From an uncultured bacterium (GTDB lineage: Bacteria > Actinomycetota > Coriobacteriia > Coriobacteriales > Eggerthellaceae): a stretch of DNA of 35,747 bases. Below, in pieces: positions 1-7,732 of this stretch. The notes under the pieces were generated by a model that was given only the letters and a program-made list of their open reading frames with translations, did not search any database and had not been told where the DNA came from. The position numbers and the translations under genes are program-made. Within the stretch, counting starts at the first letter, position 1; each line of letters begins with the position of its first letter. Where the stretch lies: the NCBI GenBank assembly GCA_947564525.1, contig CANOCK010000006.1, positions 1 through 35,747 of the forward strand, read 5' to 3'.

Positions 1-197
1 GCCGGCAGGCCGCGAGGCATCCCGCCCAGGGCCGCGGGCGCTCCGGCATCCCAGCGCTCCTGGGCGACGCCGCACCGCAGGGGCAGGGCGTCACGGCCTG
101 GCGCCCTGGGCGGCCCTGTGGCACAATCGGAGGCGAACGACCCAAGGGGCGCGCCGCTGTGCGGCTGCAGCCGCCAAGACCGTGAAGGAGCATCCTC
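1..197. other. Leader region upstream of the first gene
   Basis: No convincing gene is visible. One plus-strand frame stays open, but its translation is arginine/proline/glycine-rich low-complexity text, as expected for shadow frames in GC-rich DNA. The palindrome GCGGCTGCAGCCGC at 161-174 lies just before the ribosome binding site AAGGAG at 185-190 and could fold over the start region of the next gene. No strong promoter is recognisable. Confidence 0.4.
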
Positions 198-2207
198 GTG
201 TTCGAGCGTTTCCGCAGGAAGAAGCCGCAAGACCAGCAACCCGCCCCCGGCCAGGGAGGCAGCGGCCCCCAGGGCCAGGGCAAGGCGCCCGGCGAGGTGC
301 TCGCTCCCTTCCTGGAGGCGGCCCTGCCCGATGCCATCGACGAGCTGGCCTTCCGCGTGTCCATGGGCGTCTCGGAAGGCTCCGCCCCGATCACCGGCTT
401 CGAGCGCTACGCCGCCCGACTGCTGGACGAGGCCGGCGCCTCGCGGCTGCGCCCCATCGCCGCGGAGCATCCCCTCGAGGCGGTGCGGCTGGACTCCACC
501 GGCCTGTTCTGGCTGCACTTCGATGGCTCGGAGCTCACGGCCGACCAGCTGGAGCGCGTGCTGGCCACGGAGGCGGCGCTGAACCGCCTGGCCCTGGTCG
601 AAGGGGCCCTGGCCGCCAAGCCGGACGAGGCCGTCACCGAGGAGAGGTGCTCCTTGGAGGATTGGCGCCTCATCCGCTCCGTGGCCGACGGCGCCCAGGC
701 GCTGCTGGACAAGTCGGCCCCGAGCAACGAGCGCCTCTCCCAGGGCGATGCCCGAGCGCCCCGCGGGGGCAACTGGGACGTCCTGACCTGCCTGGCTGGG
801 CGCTGCGAGGAGGAGCGGCTGCCCTTCCGGCTGACCTACCGCCTGGACGCCGAGGTGCGCACCGGCACGATGGCCGTGTGCTTCGTCGCGCCCAACCCGG
901 CGTTCTTCCCTGCCAGCCGCTGGGACGAGGTGGCGGCCCAGTGGGTCGATGCCGCCGACGAGCGCCCGGCAGCGGCAGCCGCCTGCACGCTGCGCCTGGC
1001 AGTGCTGGTCGCTGCGGCGGCTCTGGGCACCAGCGTGGGCATATCGCGCGTGGTGGTCAACGCCCGCGAGGGCAGCTTCGAGGGGCCCGTGGTGCTCGGC
1101 TGCGAGTTCGAGCGCATGCCCTTCATGATGCGCACGCTGGGCGCCATCGAGCGGGGCGAACTGGCCGCCGACGACGACCTGGAAGGGCTGCTGGCCGCTG
1201 CGGCCCCGAGCTGCTGGGCCGCCAAGGCCGGCGAGGACGGGCGCCTGGAAGCGGTGGAGGCCCTGGATGCCGGGCTGCCCGAGCGGCGCATCCCCATGGA
1301 GGAGGACGACCGGCCGCTGCCCGAGGATCTGGCCCGGCTGCTGCATGCCGACACCGTGCGCGAGCTGGACGTGCTGAGCGTCCAGGACGCGGCGCTCACG
1401 GAGCGCTTCGACGCCATCATGGAGGACAGCGACGACGCGCCGCTTCTGGCCATCGCCCAGCTGGAGGAGCTGCTGTCGTCCTTGGAGGAGAAGGACCGCG
1501 CCGCCTGCGAGGCCGCAGGCCGGCCGTTGGAGCCGCTGTACTGCCAAGGGGCCTTCGCCCGCTACCTCATCAGCCTAGCCTGCGACGACGAGGCTCGCCG
1601 GTTCTACCGCGTGGCCGACATGAGCTACGCAGCCCGCTCGACGCTGGTGCACCTCTACCTCGAGCTGGGCGACGAGGAGGCCGCCCTGGCCCAGGCCCGC
1701 GCCTGCGTGGCCCTGGCACCCTCGAGCCCTTCGGCCTACCAGGCCCTGGTCACGGCCCTGGTCGCCCAAGACGACTATGCCGGGGTGGTCGACGCCGAGA
1801 AGCGCGCGCTGCGGGTGGCCGTGTCGCCGGACGAGGTGTTCTACGCCTACTACCGCCTGGCCTACGCCTTCTGGCGCACAGGCCAGCGCGACCTGGCCCT
1901 GGCCTGCTACCTGCGCGTGCCGCCCTTCGCCTCGGTCGGCGAGATGGCCGCGACCGAGCGCGAGGAGCTGATGGCGGAGATGAGCGGGGTCGACCTGGAG
2001 GACTTCGACCGCGATGCGGTGCTGCGCGGCAGCGGGGTACCGCTGGCGCCCAGCAAGGAGGCCCTGGACATCATGGCCGAGGCCGCCATCAGGTTCTGCG
2101 AGGCCTCCATGCCACTGGCAGCGGGCCCGGGCGCCAGCGTGCTGGGGACCATCCAGCATGACGACGCGCTGACGGCCCTGGCCATCTCCATGCGCGAAGG
2201 GGCCTAA
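198..2207 (+). CDS. Uncharacterised protein with TPR-like C-terminal region
   Basis: 669 residues, GTG start chosen because AAGGAG at 185-190 sits 7 bases upstream. There is no signal peptide. The N-terminus is basic (FERFRRKK) and followed by a Q/P/G-rich linker to about residue 35, so the protein is probably cytoplasmic. Residues 40-430 are acidic, mostly helical, and match no family I recognise. Residues of about 440-600 contain helical pairs with the small/large residue spacing of tetratricopeptide repeats (for example around YLELGDEEAALAQARACVAL and AYAFWRTGQRDLALACYL), which suggests protein-protein binding. It is convergent with the amidohydrolase gene, with only 16 bases between the stops. 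A short hairpin, GGGGCC/GGCCCC at 2199-2214, overlaps the stop codon. The coding call is firm; function is unknown. Confidence 0.85.
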   Translation: MFERFRRKKPQDQQPAPGQGGSGPQGQGKAPGEVLAPFLEAALPDAIDELAFRVSMGVSEGSAPITGFERYAARLLDEAGASRLRPIAAEHPLEAVRLDSTGLFWLHFDGSELTADQLERVLATEAALNRLALVEGALAAKPDEAVTEERCSLEDWRLIRSVADGAQALLDKSAPSNERLSQGDARAPRGGNWDVLTCLAGRCEEERLPFRLTYRLDAEVRTGTMAVCFVAPNPAFFPASRWDEVAAQWVDAADERPAAAAACTLRLAVLVAAAALGTSVGISRVVVNAREGSFEGPVVLGCEFERMPFMMRTLGAIERGELAADDDLEGLLAAAAPSCWAAKAGEDGRLEAVEALDAGLPERRIPMEEDDRPLPEDLARLLHADTVRELDVLSVQDAALTERFDAIMEDSDDAPLLAIAQLEELLSSLEEKDRAACEAAGRPLEPLYCQGAFARYLISLACDDEARRFYRVADMSYAARSTLVHLYLELGDEEAALAQARACVALAPSSPSAYQALVTALVAQDDYAGVVDAEKRALRVAVSPDEVFYAYYRLAYAFWRTGQRDLALACYLRVPPFASVGEMAATEREELMAEMSGVDLEDFDRDAVLRGSGVPLAPSKEALDIMAEAAIRFCEASMPLAAGPGASVLGTIQHDDALTALAISMREGA

Positions 2208-2223
2208 CGGCCCCGCTCCGGCC

Positions 2224-3918
2224 CTAGCCTAGCCCATATACCTTCCGGCCGCCCACGTAGGTGGCCATCACCTGGGCCTCGAGCAGCGCCTCGGGGGGCG
2301 AGCCCAGCACGTCGCGGTCGAGCACCACGAGGTCGGCCAGCATCCCCGGCGCGAGCACGCCCAGCTCGTGGCTGCGGCCCGCCGCTCGCGCACTGCCAGC
2401 GGTGTAGGCCGCCAGGGCCTCGGCCACGGTGATGCGCTGCTCGGGCAGCCAGCCGCCCTCGGGCCAGCCGCTGTCGGCCTCGCGCCGCGTCACCGCCGTG
2501 TACACCGCCTTCAAGGGGTCGACCGGGGTCACCGGCGAGTCGGTGCCGAAGGCCAGCGTGGCCCCAGCGTCGATCAGGGAGCGGAAGGGCCACATGAGCG
2601 GCACCCGATCCGGCCCCAGGTCACGCTCGGGGCCGCCCGGGTCGAGCGTCATGTGCCGCGGCTGCACCGAGGCCACGACGTCCAGGCGCGCCAGGCGCTC
2701 CACGTCGCCGGGCTGGAAGTTCTCCAAGTGCTCGACGGCCAGCACCGGATGCGGCCCCTCGGGCGCCTCGGCTTTCCGGGCTGCCTCGTAGGAGTCGAGG
2801 GCCCGATGGATGGCCTCGTCGCCGATGGCATGGATGCGCACCCCCTGGCCCGCAGCCGTCGCCTCGGCCACCAGCTCCGCCATGGCCTCGGGCGCCACCG
2901 TGGGCCGACCGCGGTCCCCCTCGAAGCGCGGGTTGGCGTAGGGGTCGCGCAGCCACGCGGTGTGCTGGCTGGACACCCCGTCGAAGAACTGCTTGAAGCC
3001 GCTCGCCCGCAGAAGCGACCCCCGGAGGCGGCCCTGCAGCTCGGCCAGGCGCGTCGTCCCCGGCAGCAGCGTGGGGAACAGGTGGGCGCGCACGGTGAGC
3101 TGGCCCGCCTCCTCGAGCTTCGCGAACAGGTCGTCGCGCACGAAGTCCAGGCCCGGGCCCGCCATGAGCGCCATGTCGTCCACCGCAGTGACGCCCACGG
3201 CGTTCAGGTGCCCGAGGAAGCTGCGGTAGGCGTCCAGCAGCTCGTCCTCGCCGAAGCCTGCCACGATGCGGGGCATGAGCTCCATGGCCGCCGCCTCGCG
3301 CACGACGCCCGTCAGGCGCCCCTCGGCATCGCGGTCGTAGCTTCCGCCGGCGGGCGGCTCGGCATCCTCCGCGATGCCCAGGCGCTCCAGGGCGCAGCCG
3401 TTCAGCCACAGGGTGTGGGCGTCCCCCGAGTACAGCGCCACGGGCTGATCGGGATAGGCAGCGTCGAGGGAGGCGCGGGTGGGCACCTCGGGCGGGTCCC
3501 ACAGGTACTCGCGCCAGCCCTGGGCCAGCAGCCACGACCCGGCGGGGCGCCGGGCGGCCAGGGGGGCCAGGCGCGCCACGCAGTCCTGCTCGCTCGCGCC
3601 CACGAACTGCTCGGCCAGAGGGGAGGCGTAGAGGGCGGAATGGAAGAAGTGCAGATGGGCATCATGGAAGCCCGGCATGAGGAAGGCCTCTCCGTAGTCT
3701 GCCACCACCGCGTCAGGAGCTACGGGGCACGCGGTGCTGCCCACGGCCTCGGGCGGGGCCACCCACAGGATGCGGTCACCCGCCACCCCCAAGGCCACGG
3801 GGCCCGTGCCCTCCTGCAAGGCGCCGTCCGCCCACGCCCCTGTGAACCCGGAGGCCGCCTTCACCACCAGCGTCGCCGCCTGCTGCGGCTGCTGCGCCCG
3901 TTGCGCCCGCTCCGTCAT
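2224..3918 (-). CDS. YtcJ-like metal-dependent amidohydrolase
   Basis: 564 residues, amidohydrolase superfamily (amidohydrolase_3/YtcJ group), a family of TIM-barrel metalloenzymes hydrolysing C-N bonds of amides or cyclic amides. The metal-binding HxH lies at residues 88-90 in MPGFHDAHLH. Further on come the family motif with FKQFFDGVSSQHTAWL, the histidines of HAIGDEAIHRAL and AVEHLE, and the catalytic aspartate of FGTDSPVTPVDPL, so the active site looks complete. There is no signal peptide, so it is cytoplasmic. It starts 28 bases after the histidine kinase stop on the same strand and may be the last gene of that transcript or have its own promoter. Substrate cannot be predicted: members of this group include N-substituted formamide deformylases, but most are uncharacterised. 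Confidence 0.9.
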   Translation of the reverse strand: MTERAQRAQQPQQAATLVVKAASGFTGAWADGALQEGTGPVALGVAGDRILWVAPPEAVGSTACPVAPDAVVADYGEAFLMPGFHDAHLHFFHSALYASPLAEQFVGASEQDCVARLAPLAARRPAGSWLLAQGWREYLWDPPEVPTRASLDAAYPDQPVALYSGDAHTLWLNGCALERLGIAEDAEPPAGGSYDRDAEGRLTGVVREAAAMELMPRIVAGFGEDELLDAYRSFLGHLNAVGVTAVDDMALMAGPGLDFVRDDLFAKLEEAGQLTVRAHLFPTLLPGTTRLAELQGRLRGSLLRASGFKQFFDGVSSQHTAWLRDPYANPRFEGDRGRPTVAPEAMAELVAEATAAGQGVRIHAIGDEAIHRALDSYEAARKAEAPEGPHPVLAVEHLENFQPGDVERLARLDVVASVQPRHMTLDPGGPERDLGPDRVPLMWPFRSLIDAGATLAFGTDSPVTPVDPLKAVYTAVTRREADSGWPEGGWLPEQRITVAEALAAYTAGSARAAGRSHELGVLAPGMLADLVVLDRDVLGSPPEALLEAQVMATYVGGRKVYGLG

Positions 3919-3946
3919 CGCCGCCCCTTCCCTTGGATGGCCCGTC

Positions 3947-4846
3947 TCAGCTGAGGTCCATTATAGGGTCATGGCGGAAGGTCAGCACGATGGAGAGGCG
4001 GTCGCCCTCCAGGGTGGCGTCCGCCTGGGCTCCCATGGCGGCGCAGAGCTCGGCCACCACGGCCAGCCCGAGGCCGGCGCCGGGGCGCGAGCGCGCGGCG
4101 TCGGCCCGGTAGAAGCGCTCGAACAGCCGGTCGACGTCCAGCGCTGCCGGGTCGGCCACCGCGTTCTCGAAGGCGATGGCGCCGCCGCACTGGCGGATGG
4201 CCGGCGCCGAGACGCCATGGCGCAGCGCGTTGGCCACCACGTTCTCGAAGATGCGGGCCAAGGCGGCGCGGTCGGCCTGCACGCAGGCGCCCTCGTCCTC
4301 GAAGGCCACCGCGGGCTCCCAGCCGCGCTCCTCGAACTCGGGGCAGTGCCCCGCCAGCACCTCGGCCAGCACCGGCAGCATCGTCACCGGCTCCAGGTCG
4401 AGAGTCGCCTCGGGGTCGCGCGCCTGGGAGTAGGCGAACAGCGACCCCAGCAGCACCTCCATGGCATCCAGCCGCTCAACGGCCGAGGCCAGGTAGCGGT
4501 CGCGGCCCGGGCCCTCCGGCTCGCCCAAGGCCAGCTGGATGTAGCCCTTGGCCCCCGCCAGCGGCGTGCGGATGTCGTGGGAGAGGCTCGCCAGGTCCTG
4601 CTGGAACGCGCGCTGGGCCTGGGCGGCCTGGCGCTTCTCGGCGCTGGCCGCGTCCAGCTCGCCGTTGATCGCCCGCGCCAGGTCCGCGAACCCGGGCCCG
4701 GGCATCTGGGTGGTCAGGCGCCCGTTGGAGGCCCGGTCGCGGGTGCGCAGGAACGCCGCCATGCGCCCGAGCTCGCGCCGGTAGGCCCACGCCGTCAAGC
4801 TCACGACCAGCACCAACAGCCCCAGCAAGAGCAGCCACCCCATCAT
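3947..4846 (-). CDS. Sensor histidine kinase, single membrane segment
   Basis: 299 residues from the ATG at 4846, preferred over the upstream in-frame ATG at 4864 because AAAGGTGG lies just before it. Residues 3-21 form the only membrane segment and there is no extracellular sensor domain. The HisKA phospho-acceptor is His90 in SHDIRTPL, and the N box is ENVVANALRHG (201-211). The first glycine box is degenerate, replaced by LDVDRLFERFYRAD, while GAGLGLAVV (256-264) is intact. This form is typical of kinases linked to BcrA/LanF-type ABC transporters. The ABC permease gene ends 79 bases upstream. No regulator gene is adjacent; the likely partner is the OmpR-type regulator at 12407-13126, separated by about 7.5 kb. 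That pairing is an inference. Confidence 0.9.
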   Translation of the reverse strand: MMGWLLLLGLLVLVVSLTAWAYRRELGRMAAFLRTRDRASNGRLTTQMPGPGFADLARAINGELDAASAEKRQAAQAQRAFQQDLASLSHDIRTPLAGAKGYIQLALGEPEGPGRDRYLASAVERLDAMEVLLGSLFAYSQARDPEATLDLEPVTMLPVLAEVLAGHCPEFEERGWEPAVAFEDEGACVQADRAALARIFENVVANALRHGVSAPAIRQCGGAIAFENAVADPAALDVDRLFERFYRADAARSRPGAGLGLAVVAELCAAMGAQADATLEGDRLSIVLTFRHDPIMDLS

Positions 4847-4925
4847 CGTGCCACCTTTCCCCATCCGAGGCGCCAGGCCGCCAGCCGGGCCGCCCAGCGC
4901 GCCCAGCCAGCGGCCCGCGCCGCTC

Positions 4926-5840
4926 CTAGATGTCGCGCCTGCGGCACACGCCCAGGGCCACGGCCGTGCTGACCGCCGCCCACAGGCCGCCCACCAGCAG
5001 CACGTGGCCCCACACGGGAAGCCCGGGCACCGGCAGCGCCGCGTCGACGGCCAGCAGCGTCGCCGCGCCGTTCGCCAGCAGCTGGGTGCAGCCGTGCAGC
5101 AGCCACGGAGGCACCGTGCCCAGCCAGGGCAGCGCCGGCGCTAAGCCGGAGCACAGGCCGGCCACGACGGCGCCCGTCACCCCGGTGGATACCATCACCG
5201 CCAGCGCCGTGCCGAGCCACTTGCTGCGCGTGAGCCACGTGACCACCGCTGCGATGAACGCATAGGCGCAGGACAGCAGCCAAGCAAGCCCCAGCCAGAG
5301 CGCCAGCTCGCCCGGGGTGCCGACCACCTCGTAGGTGAAGCCGGCCACGGCGAAGGAGGCAGTGGTCACCGCTGCGCACAATGCCAGCATGATCGCCTGG
5401 ATGAGCGCGATGAACACCAGCTTCTCGGCGAAGTAGATGCGGCGCCCCCGCCGGCTCATGAGCAGGTTCTTGATGAAGCCGTGGTCGAAGTCGCTCACCA
5501 GGAACAAGGCCGCCAGCGCCGTGCCGAGCACGCCCAGCATGCCGCCGGTCAGGAACGCCTGGGCCCAGGTGTGCGTCAGGCTGTCCATGGCCTTGTCGTT
5601 GAGCGGCGCCATCTCGGCCATGCTCTCGTCCAGGTCGGCTTGGGCCTCGACCTGCTCGGCAGCGGTCAAGCCTGCGTTGTCGGCAGCCTGCTCGTTCACC
5701 ATGACGGCGAAGTCGGGCGATGCGACCCAGCTCAGCAGGGCTGCGCACGCGCTTATGCCCACCACGAGGACGGCAGTGAACGCCCAGAAGTCGCCCCGGC
5801 GCACCAGGCGGTAGAAATCGGACTTAAGCAGGTTGAACAT
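4926..5840 (-). CDS. ABC-2 type transporter permease (lantibiotic-immunity/bacitracin type)
   Basis: 304 residues with about six hydrophobic segments. The first is at residues 20-40, followed by an acidic, Ala/Glu-rich extracytoplasmic loop (about 42-92) and then five segments to the C-terminus. This is the layout of BcrB/LanE-like permeases that expel or shield against peptide antibiotics. The ATG lies inside the ATPase gene (17-base overlap) after GGAAGGGGG, so the two products are translationally coupled and should form one transporter. Only one permease gene is present, whereas LanFEG systems have two. It presumably works as a homodimer like BcrAB. Substrate is unknown. Confidence 0.85.
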   Translation of the reverse strand: MFNLLKSDFYRLVRRGDFWAFTAVLVVGISACAALLSWVASPDFAVMVNEQAADNAGLTAAEQVEAQADLDESMAEMAPLNDKAMDSLTHTWAQAFLTGGMLGVLGTALAALFLVSDFDHGFIKNLLMSRRGRRIYFAEKLVFIALIQAIMLALCAAVTTASFAVAGFTYEVVGTPGELALWLGLAWLLSCAYAFIAAVVTWLTRSKWLGTALAVMVSTGVTGAVVAGLCSGLAPALPWLGTVPPWLLHGCTQLLANGAATLLAVDAALPVPGLPVWGHVLLVGGLWAAVSTAVALGVCRRRDI

Positions 5841-6927
5841 GGCTGCCCCCTTCCATCAGCTCCACGAAGTAATCCTCCAGGTCGCGCTTCACCTCGGTGA
5901 ACTCAAGCACCGTCACGCCGTCGGCGTGGAGCCGCTGGGCCACCGCCTCGGGCTCGAAGCCGCCAGATACGTGCAGCGCCTGGTCGGGCTCCATGCGCAG
6001 CGTCGCCGCAGGGAACGCCTGCTCCAGCAGCGCCAACGTGCGCGCCGGGTCGGCCGTGCGCACCCGCAGGCTGTCGCCGCATTCCGCCCACACCGCCTCG
6101 GCCGTCATCTCGCGCACCATGCGGCCCTGCGCGATGACGCCATAACGGGTGGCCATGCGATCCAGCTGGTCGAGCACATGAGAGCTGATGACCATGGTCA
6201 TGCCGAAGGACTGGTTCAGCCGCATGAGCAGCTGGCGCATGGCGCGGGTGCCCTCGGGGTCAAGGCCGTTGAACGGCTCGTCGAGCAGCAGCAGGTCGGG
6301 CTGGCCGATTAGCGCCAACGCGATGCCCAAGCGCTGCTTCATGCCCTGGGAGAACCGCTTGGCGCGCTTGCGCCCCGCAGCCTCGAGGCCCACCAGGCGC
6401 AGCGCCTCCTCGCAACGCTCGCGCGCATCGGGCAGCCCCAGGGCCAGCGCCTTCGCCATGAGGTTGTCGAAGGCGCTCAAGGCAGGCAGCAGCCCCGGCG
6501 CTTCGATGAGCACCCCGATGCGCTGGCGCCCGTCGAGGGAGGCCCCCCGGCCGCCAAGGCGCTCCTGCGCTCGGCTCCGCGCACGGTCCGTCGCCGAGGG
6601 CGCCGCAGGGGCAGCCGCCTGGACGGATGCAGCCGAGGGCTCGACCTGGGCAGAGGGCGCCCCCGAGAGCGTCTGGGCTGACGGCGGCGCAGGAGCCGTC
6701 GCCACCGGCTCCACCATGCCCGCCTCGGCCTGGACGCCGAACAGCAGCACCTCCCCTGCGGTGGGCTGCACGAGCCCGTCGACCATCTTCATCACCGTGG
6801 ACTTGCCCGCGCCGTTCTTGCCGACGAAGCCGTAGATGTCGCCTGGCTGCACATGCATGGCGAAGTCGTCCACCACACGGCGGCCATGGTAGGCCTTGGC
6901 CAGCCCGCGCGTCTCGATCACGTACAC
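5824..6927 (-). CDS. ABC transporter ATPase, BcrA/LanF-like, with an internal Ala/Pro-rich insert
   Basis: 367 residues, GTG start behind AGGAAAGGAG. Walker A is GKNGAGKST (36-44), the signature FSQGMKQRL (193-201), Walker B LLLLDEP (212-218) and the H-loop SSH (248-250). The position of the usual Q-loop glutamine carries Glu in IGVLIEAPGLLPAL (137-150), the E-loop described for lantibiotic-immunity LanF ATPases. Family members are about 230-310 residues. The extra length here is a low-complexity Ala/Pro/Ser segment at about 67-130, between Walker A and the E-loop, rich in PSAQ-like units. The reading frame is open throughout, so this is an insert, not a frameshift. The C-terminal 90 residues resemble the accessory tail of this ATPase class. 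Direct repeats upstream suggest control by an OmpR-family regulator. Confidence 0.9.
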   Translation of the reverse strand: MYVIETRGLAKAYHGRRVVDDFAMHVQPGDIYGFVGKNGAGKSTVMKMVDGLVQPTAGEVLLFGVQAEAGMVEPVATAPAPPSAQTLSGAPSAQVEPSAASVQAAAPAAPSATDRARSRAQERLGGRGASLDGRQRIGVLIEAPGLLPALSAFDNLMAKALALGLPDARERCEEALRLVGLEAAGRKRAKRFSQGMKQRLGIALALIGQPDLLLLDEPFNGLDPEGTRAMRQLLMRLNQSFGMTMVISSHVLDQLDRMATRYGVIAQGRMVREMTAEAVWAECGDSLRVRTADPARTLALLEQAFPAATLRMEPDQALHVSGGFEPEAVAQRLHADGVTVLEFTEVKRDLEDYFVELMEGGSHVQPA

Positions 6928-6964
6928 GCCCTCTCCTTTCCTGGGACCTCATGGTACGCCTTCG

Positions 6965-7016
6965 AGTATGGGCGGGAAACCTTGGGCAAGCCTTGGATAA
7001 GCTTTAAGAAACCTTG
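6965..7016 (-). promoter_or_regulatory. Putative promoter and direct-repeat operator of the ABC operon
   Basis: Read on the minus strand, the pentamer CAAGG occurs at 7016-7012, 6995-6991 and 6984-6980, with a degenerate copy (TAAAG) at about 7006-7002. The phase is thus roughly one copy per 10.5-11 bases. On the plus strand two copies read GAAACCTTG exactly, 32 bases apart. Tandem repeats on one helix face just upstream of a -10 are the usual binding site of OmpR-family regulators, such as NisR/SpaR-type boxes. A possible -10 is CATACT at 6970-6965, ten bases after the last repeat. The likely binder is the regulator at 12407-13126; this is an inference. Confidence 0.5.
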
Positions 7017-7257
7017 AAGATTCGAGCCGCTCGGCCTCGGACTGCCGAGGGCAGCTAGGTGGCCGTGAGCGCCGTGTAGACCGCACTGGCCAGGCCATCG
7101 CTCGACCCGAGGCCGCCGAGGGCGGCAGGAGCCGAAAGGGAGGCTCCAAGCCGACGGCGACCTTGTCGACGGCAGCTCGACGGCCGGCGGCCTGGCCCCT
7201 CGACGAGATGCCGGTCCTCTTGCATCACGCATCGACATCCGGCCGGCAGGCTCAGCT

Positions 7258-7478
7258 CCTATCGCTTTTCTCTGGCTCCGAGGCCCATTTTCACGAGAAT
7301 CTAGCCTTTCGCAAGGAGCCCCACAGGCCCTCGCGAAAGGATCGCATGGATGCTACGCGCATCGTGCCTGATGAGAGCCATTCGTCCTTATCACCGCCAT
7401 CCAACCTCGACACCCAGAGAATTCCGAGGAGGCTAGGTTCGCGCGAAAGCGGCCAACAGGGTCTAGAAAAGCGATAGG
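7258..7478. repeat. Long imperfect inverted repeat, MITE-like, 221 bases
   Basis: The outer 14 bases CCTATCGCTTTTCT (7258-7271) are perfectly inverted at 7465-7478. The arms continue with similarity: GGCC at 7282-7285 against GGCC near 7454, and GAATCTAGCCT (7297-7307) against the inverted copy AGGCTAGGTTC (7430-7440), 10 of 11 matching. Each arm is about 50 bases. An inner hairpin CCTTTCGC/GCGAAAGG lies at 7305-7340. No transposase is encoded. The form fits a non-autonomous element or a large structured RNA. I could not recognise a known family. Confidence 0.55.
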
Positions 7479-7673
7479 GCGAGCTGGAGGCCTAGGGAAC
7501 CGGCGCGATGGCCCTGGCCCGGTGCCGCGGCACGCGGCCCCTCACGCCTGGCGTCCCCGACACAGCAGGATGCCACATGCGCCCCCTGCGCGAGAGCGAC
7601 CCCTTCGAATCCCAAGGAAAAGCCCCATTGCCCTTCCTAGCCCCTGCGGCCAAGAGGGACGATGGACCAGGAT

Positions 7674-7714
7674 GCGGCAGCTGGCGCCATGAGGTCCCGA
7701 GCGCCAGCTGCCGC
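7674..7714 (-). terminator. Strong hairpin after the surface-protein gene
   Basis: GCGGCAGCTGGCGC (7674-7687) pairs perfectly with GCGCCAGCTGCCGC (7701-7714) around a 13-base loop, 18 bases beyond the stop codon on the minus strand. No T-tract follows, so it may be a weak intrinsic terminator or an mRNA 3'-end stabiliser. Confidence 0.45.
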
Positions 7715-7732
7715 TGCTCCCCTCTCGCGCCC

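Larger units (their letters stand above)
6928..7732. other. 805-base non-coding spacer between surface-protein and ABC genes
   Basis: No credible gene is visible; short open frames here have neither a good ribosome binding site nor protein-like composition. From the ABC gene outward it holds: a promoter/operator candidate (6965-7016); small hairpins CCTCGG/CCGAGG (7035-7050) and GGAGCC/GGCTCC (7128-7147); a long inverted repeat (7258-7478); and a 14-bp perfect stem just past the surface-protein stop (7674-7714). This is far longer than other spacers in the window and suggests past insertion. Confidence 0.6.

Noticed and set aside
182-2161. 659-residue plus-strand frame overlapping the first gene
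   Set aside because: Arg/Gly/Ala/Pro-rich low-complexity product and poor start context; the GTG at 198 in another frame has a proper ribosome binding site and protein-like content.
2368-3954. 528-residue plus-strand frame
   Set aside because: Shadow of the amidohydrolase gene on the other strand, whose motifs are complete.
7163-7477. 104-residue plus-strand open frame in the long spacer
   Set aside because: No ribosome binding site, no family resemblance, and it mostly covers the inverted-repeat element.
7590-7625. tRNA-like TTCGAATC segment
   Set aside because: The flanking bases do not form a T-stem and no acceptor or anticodon stem is present.
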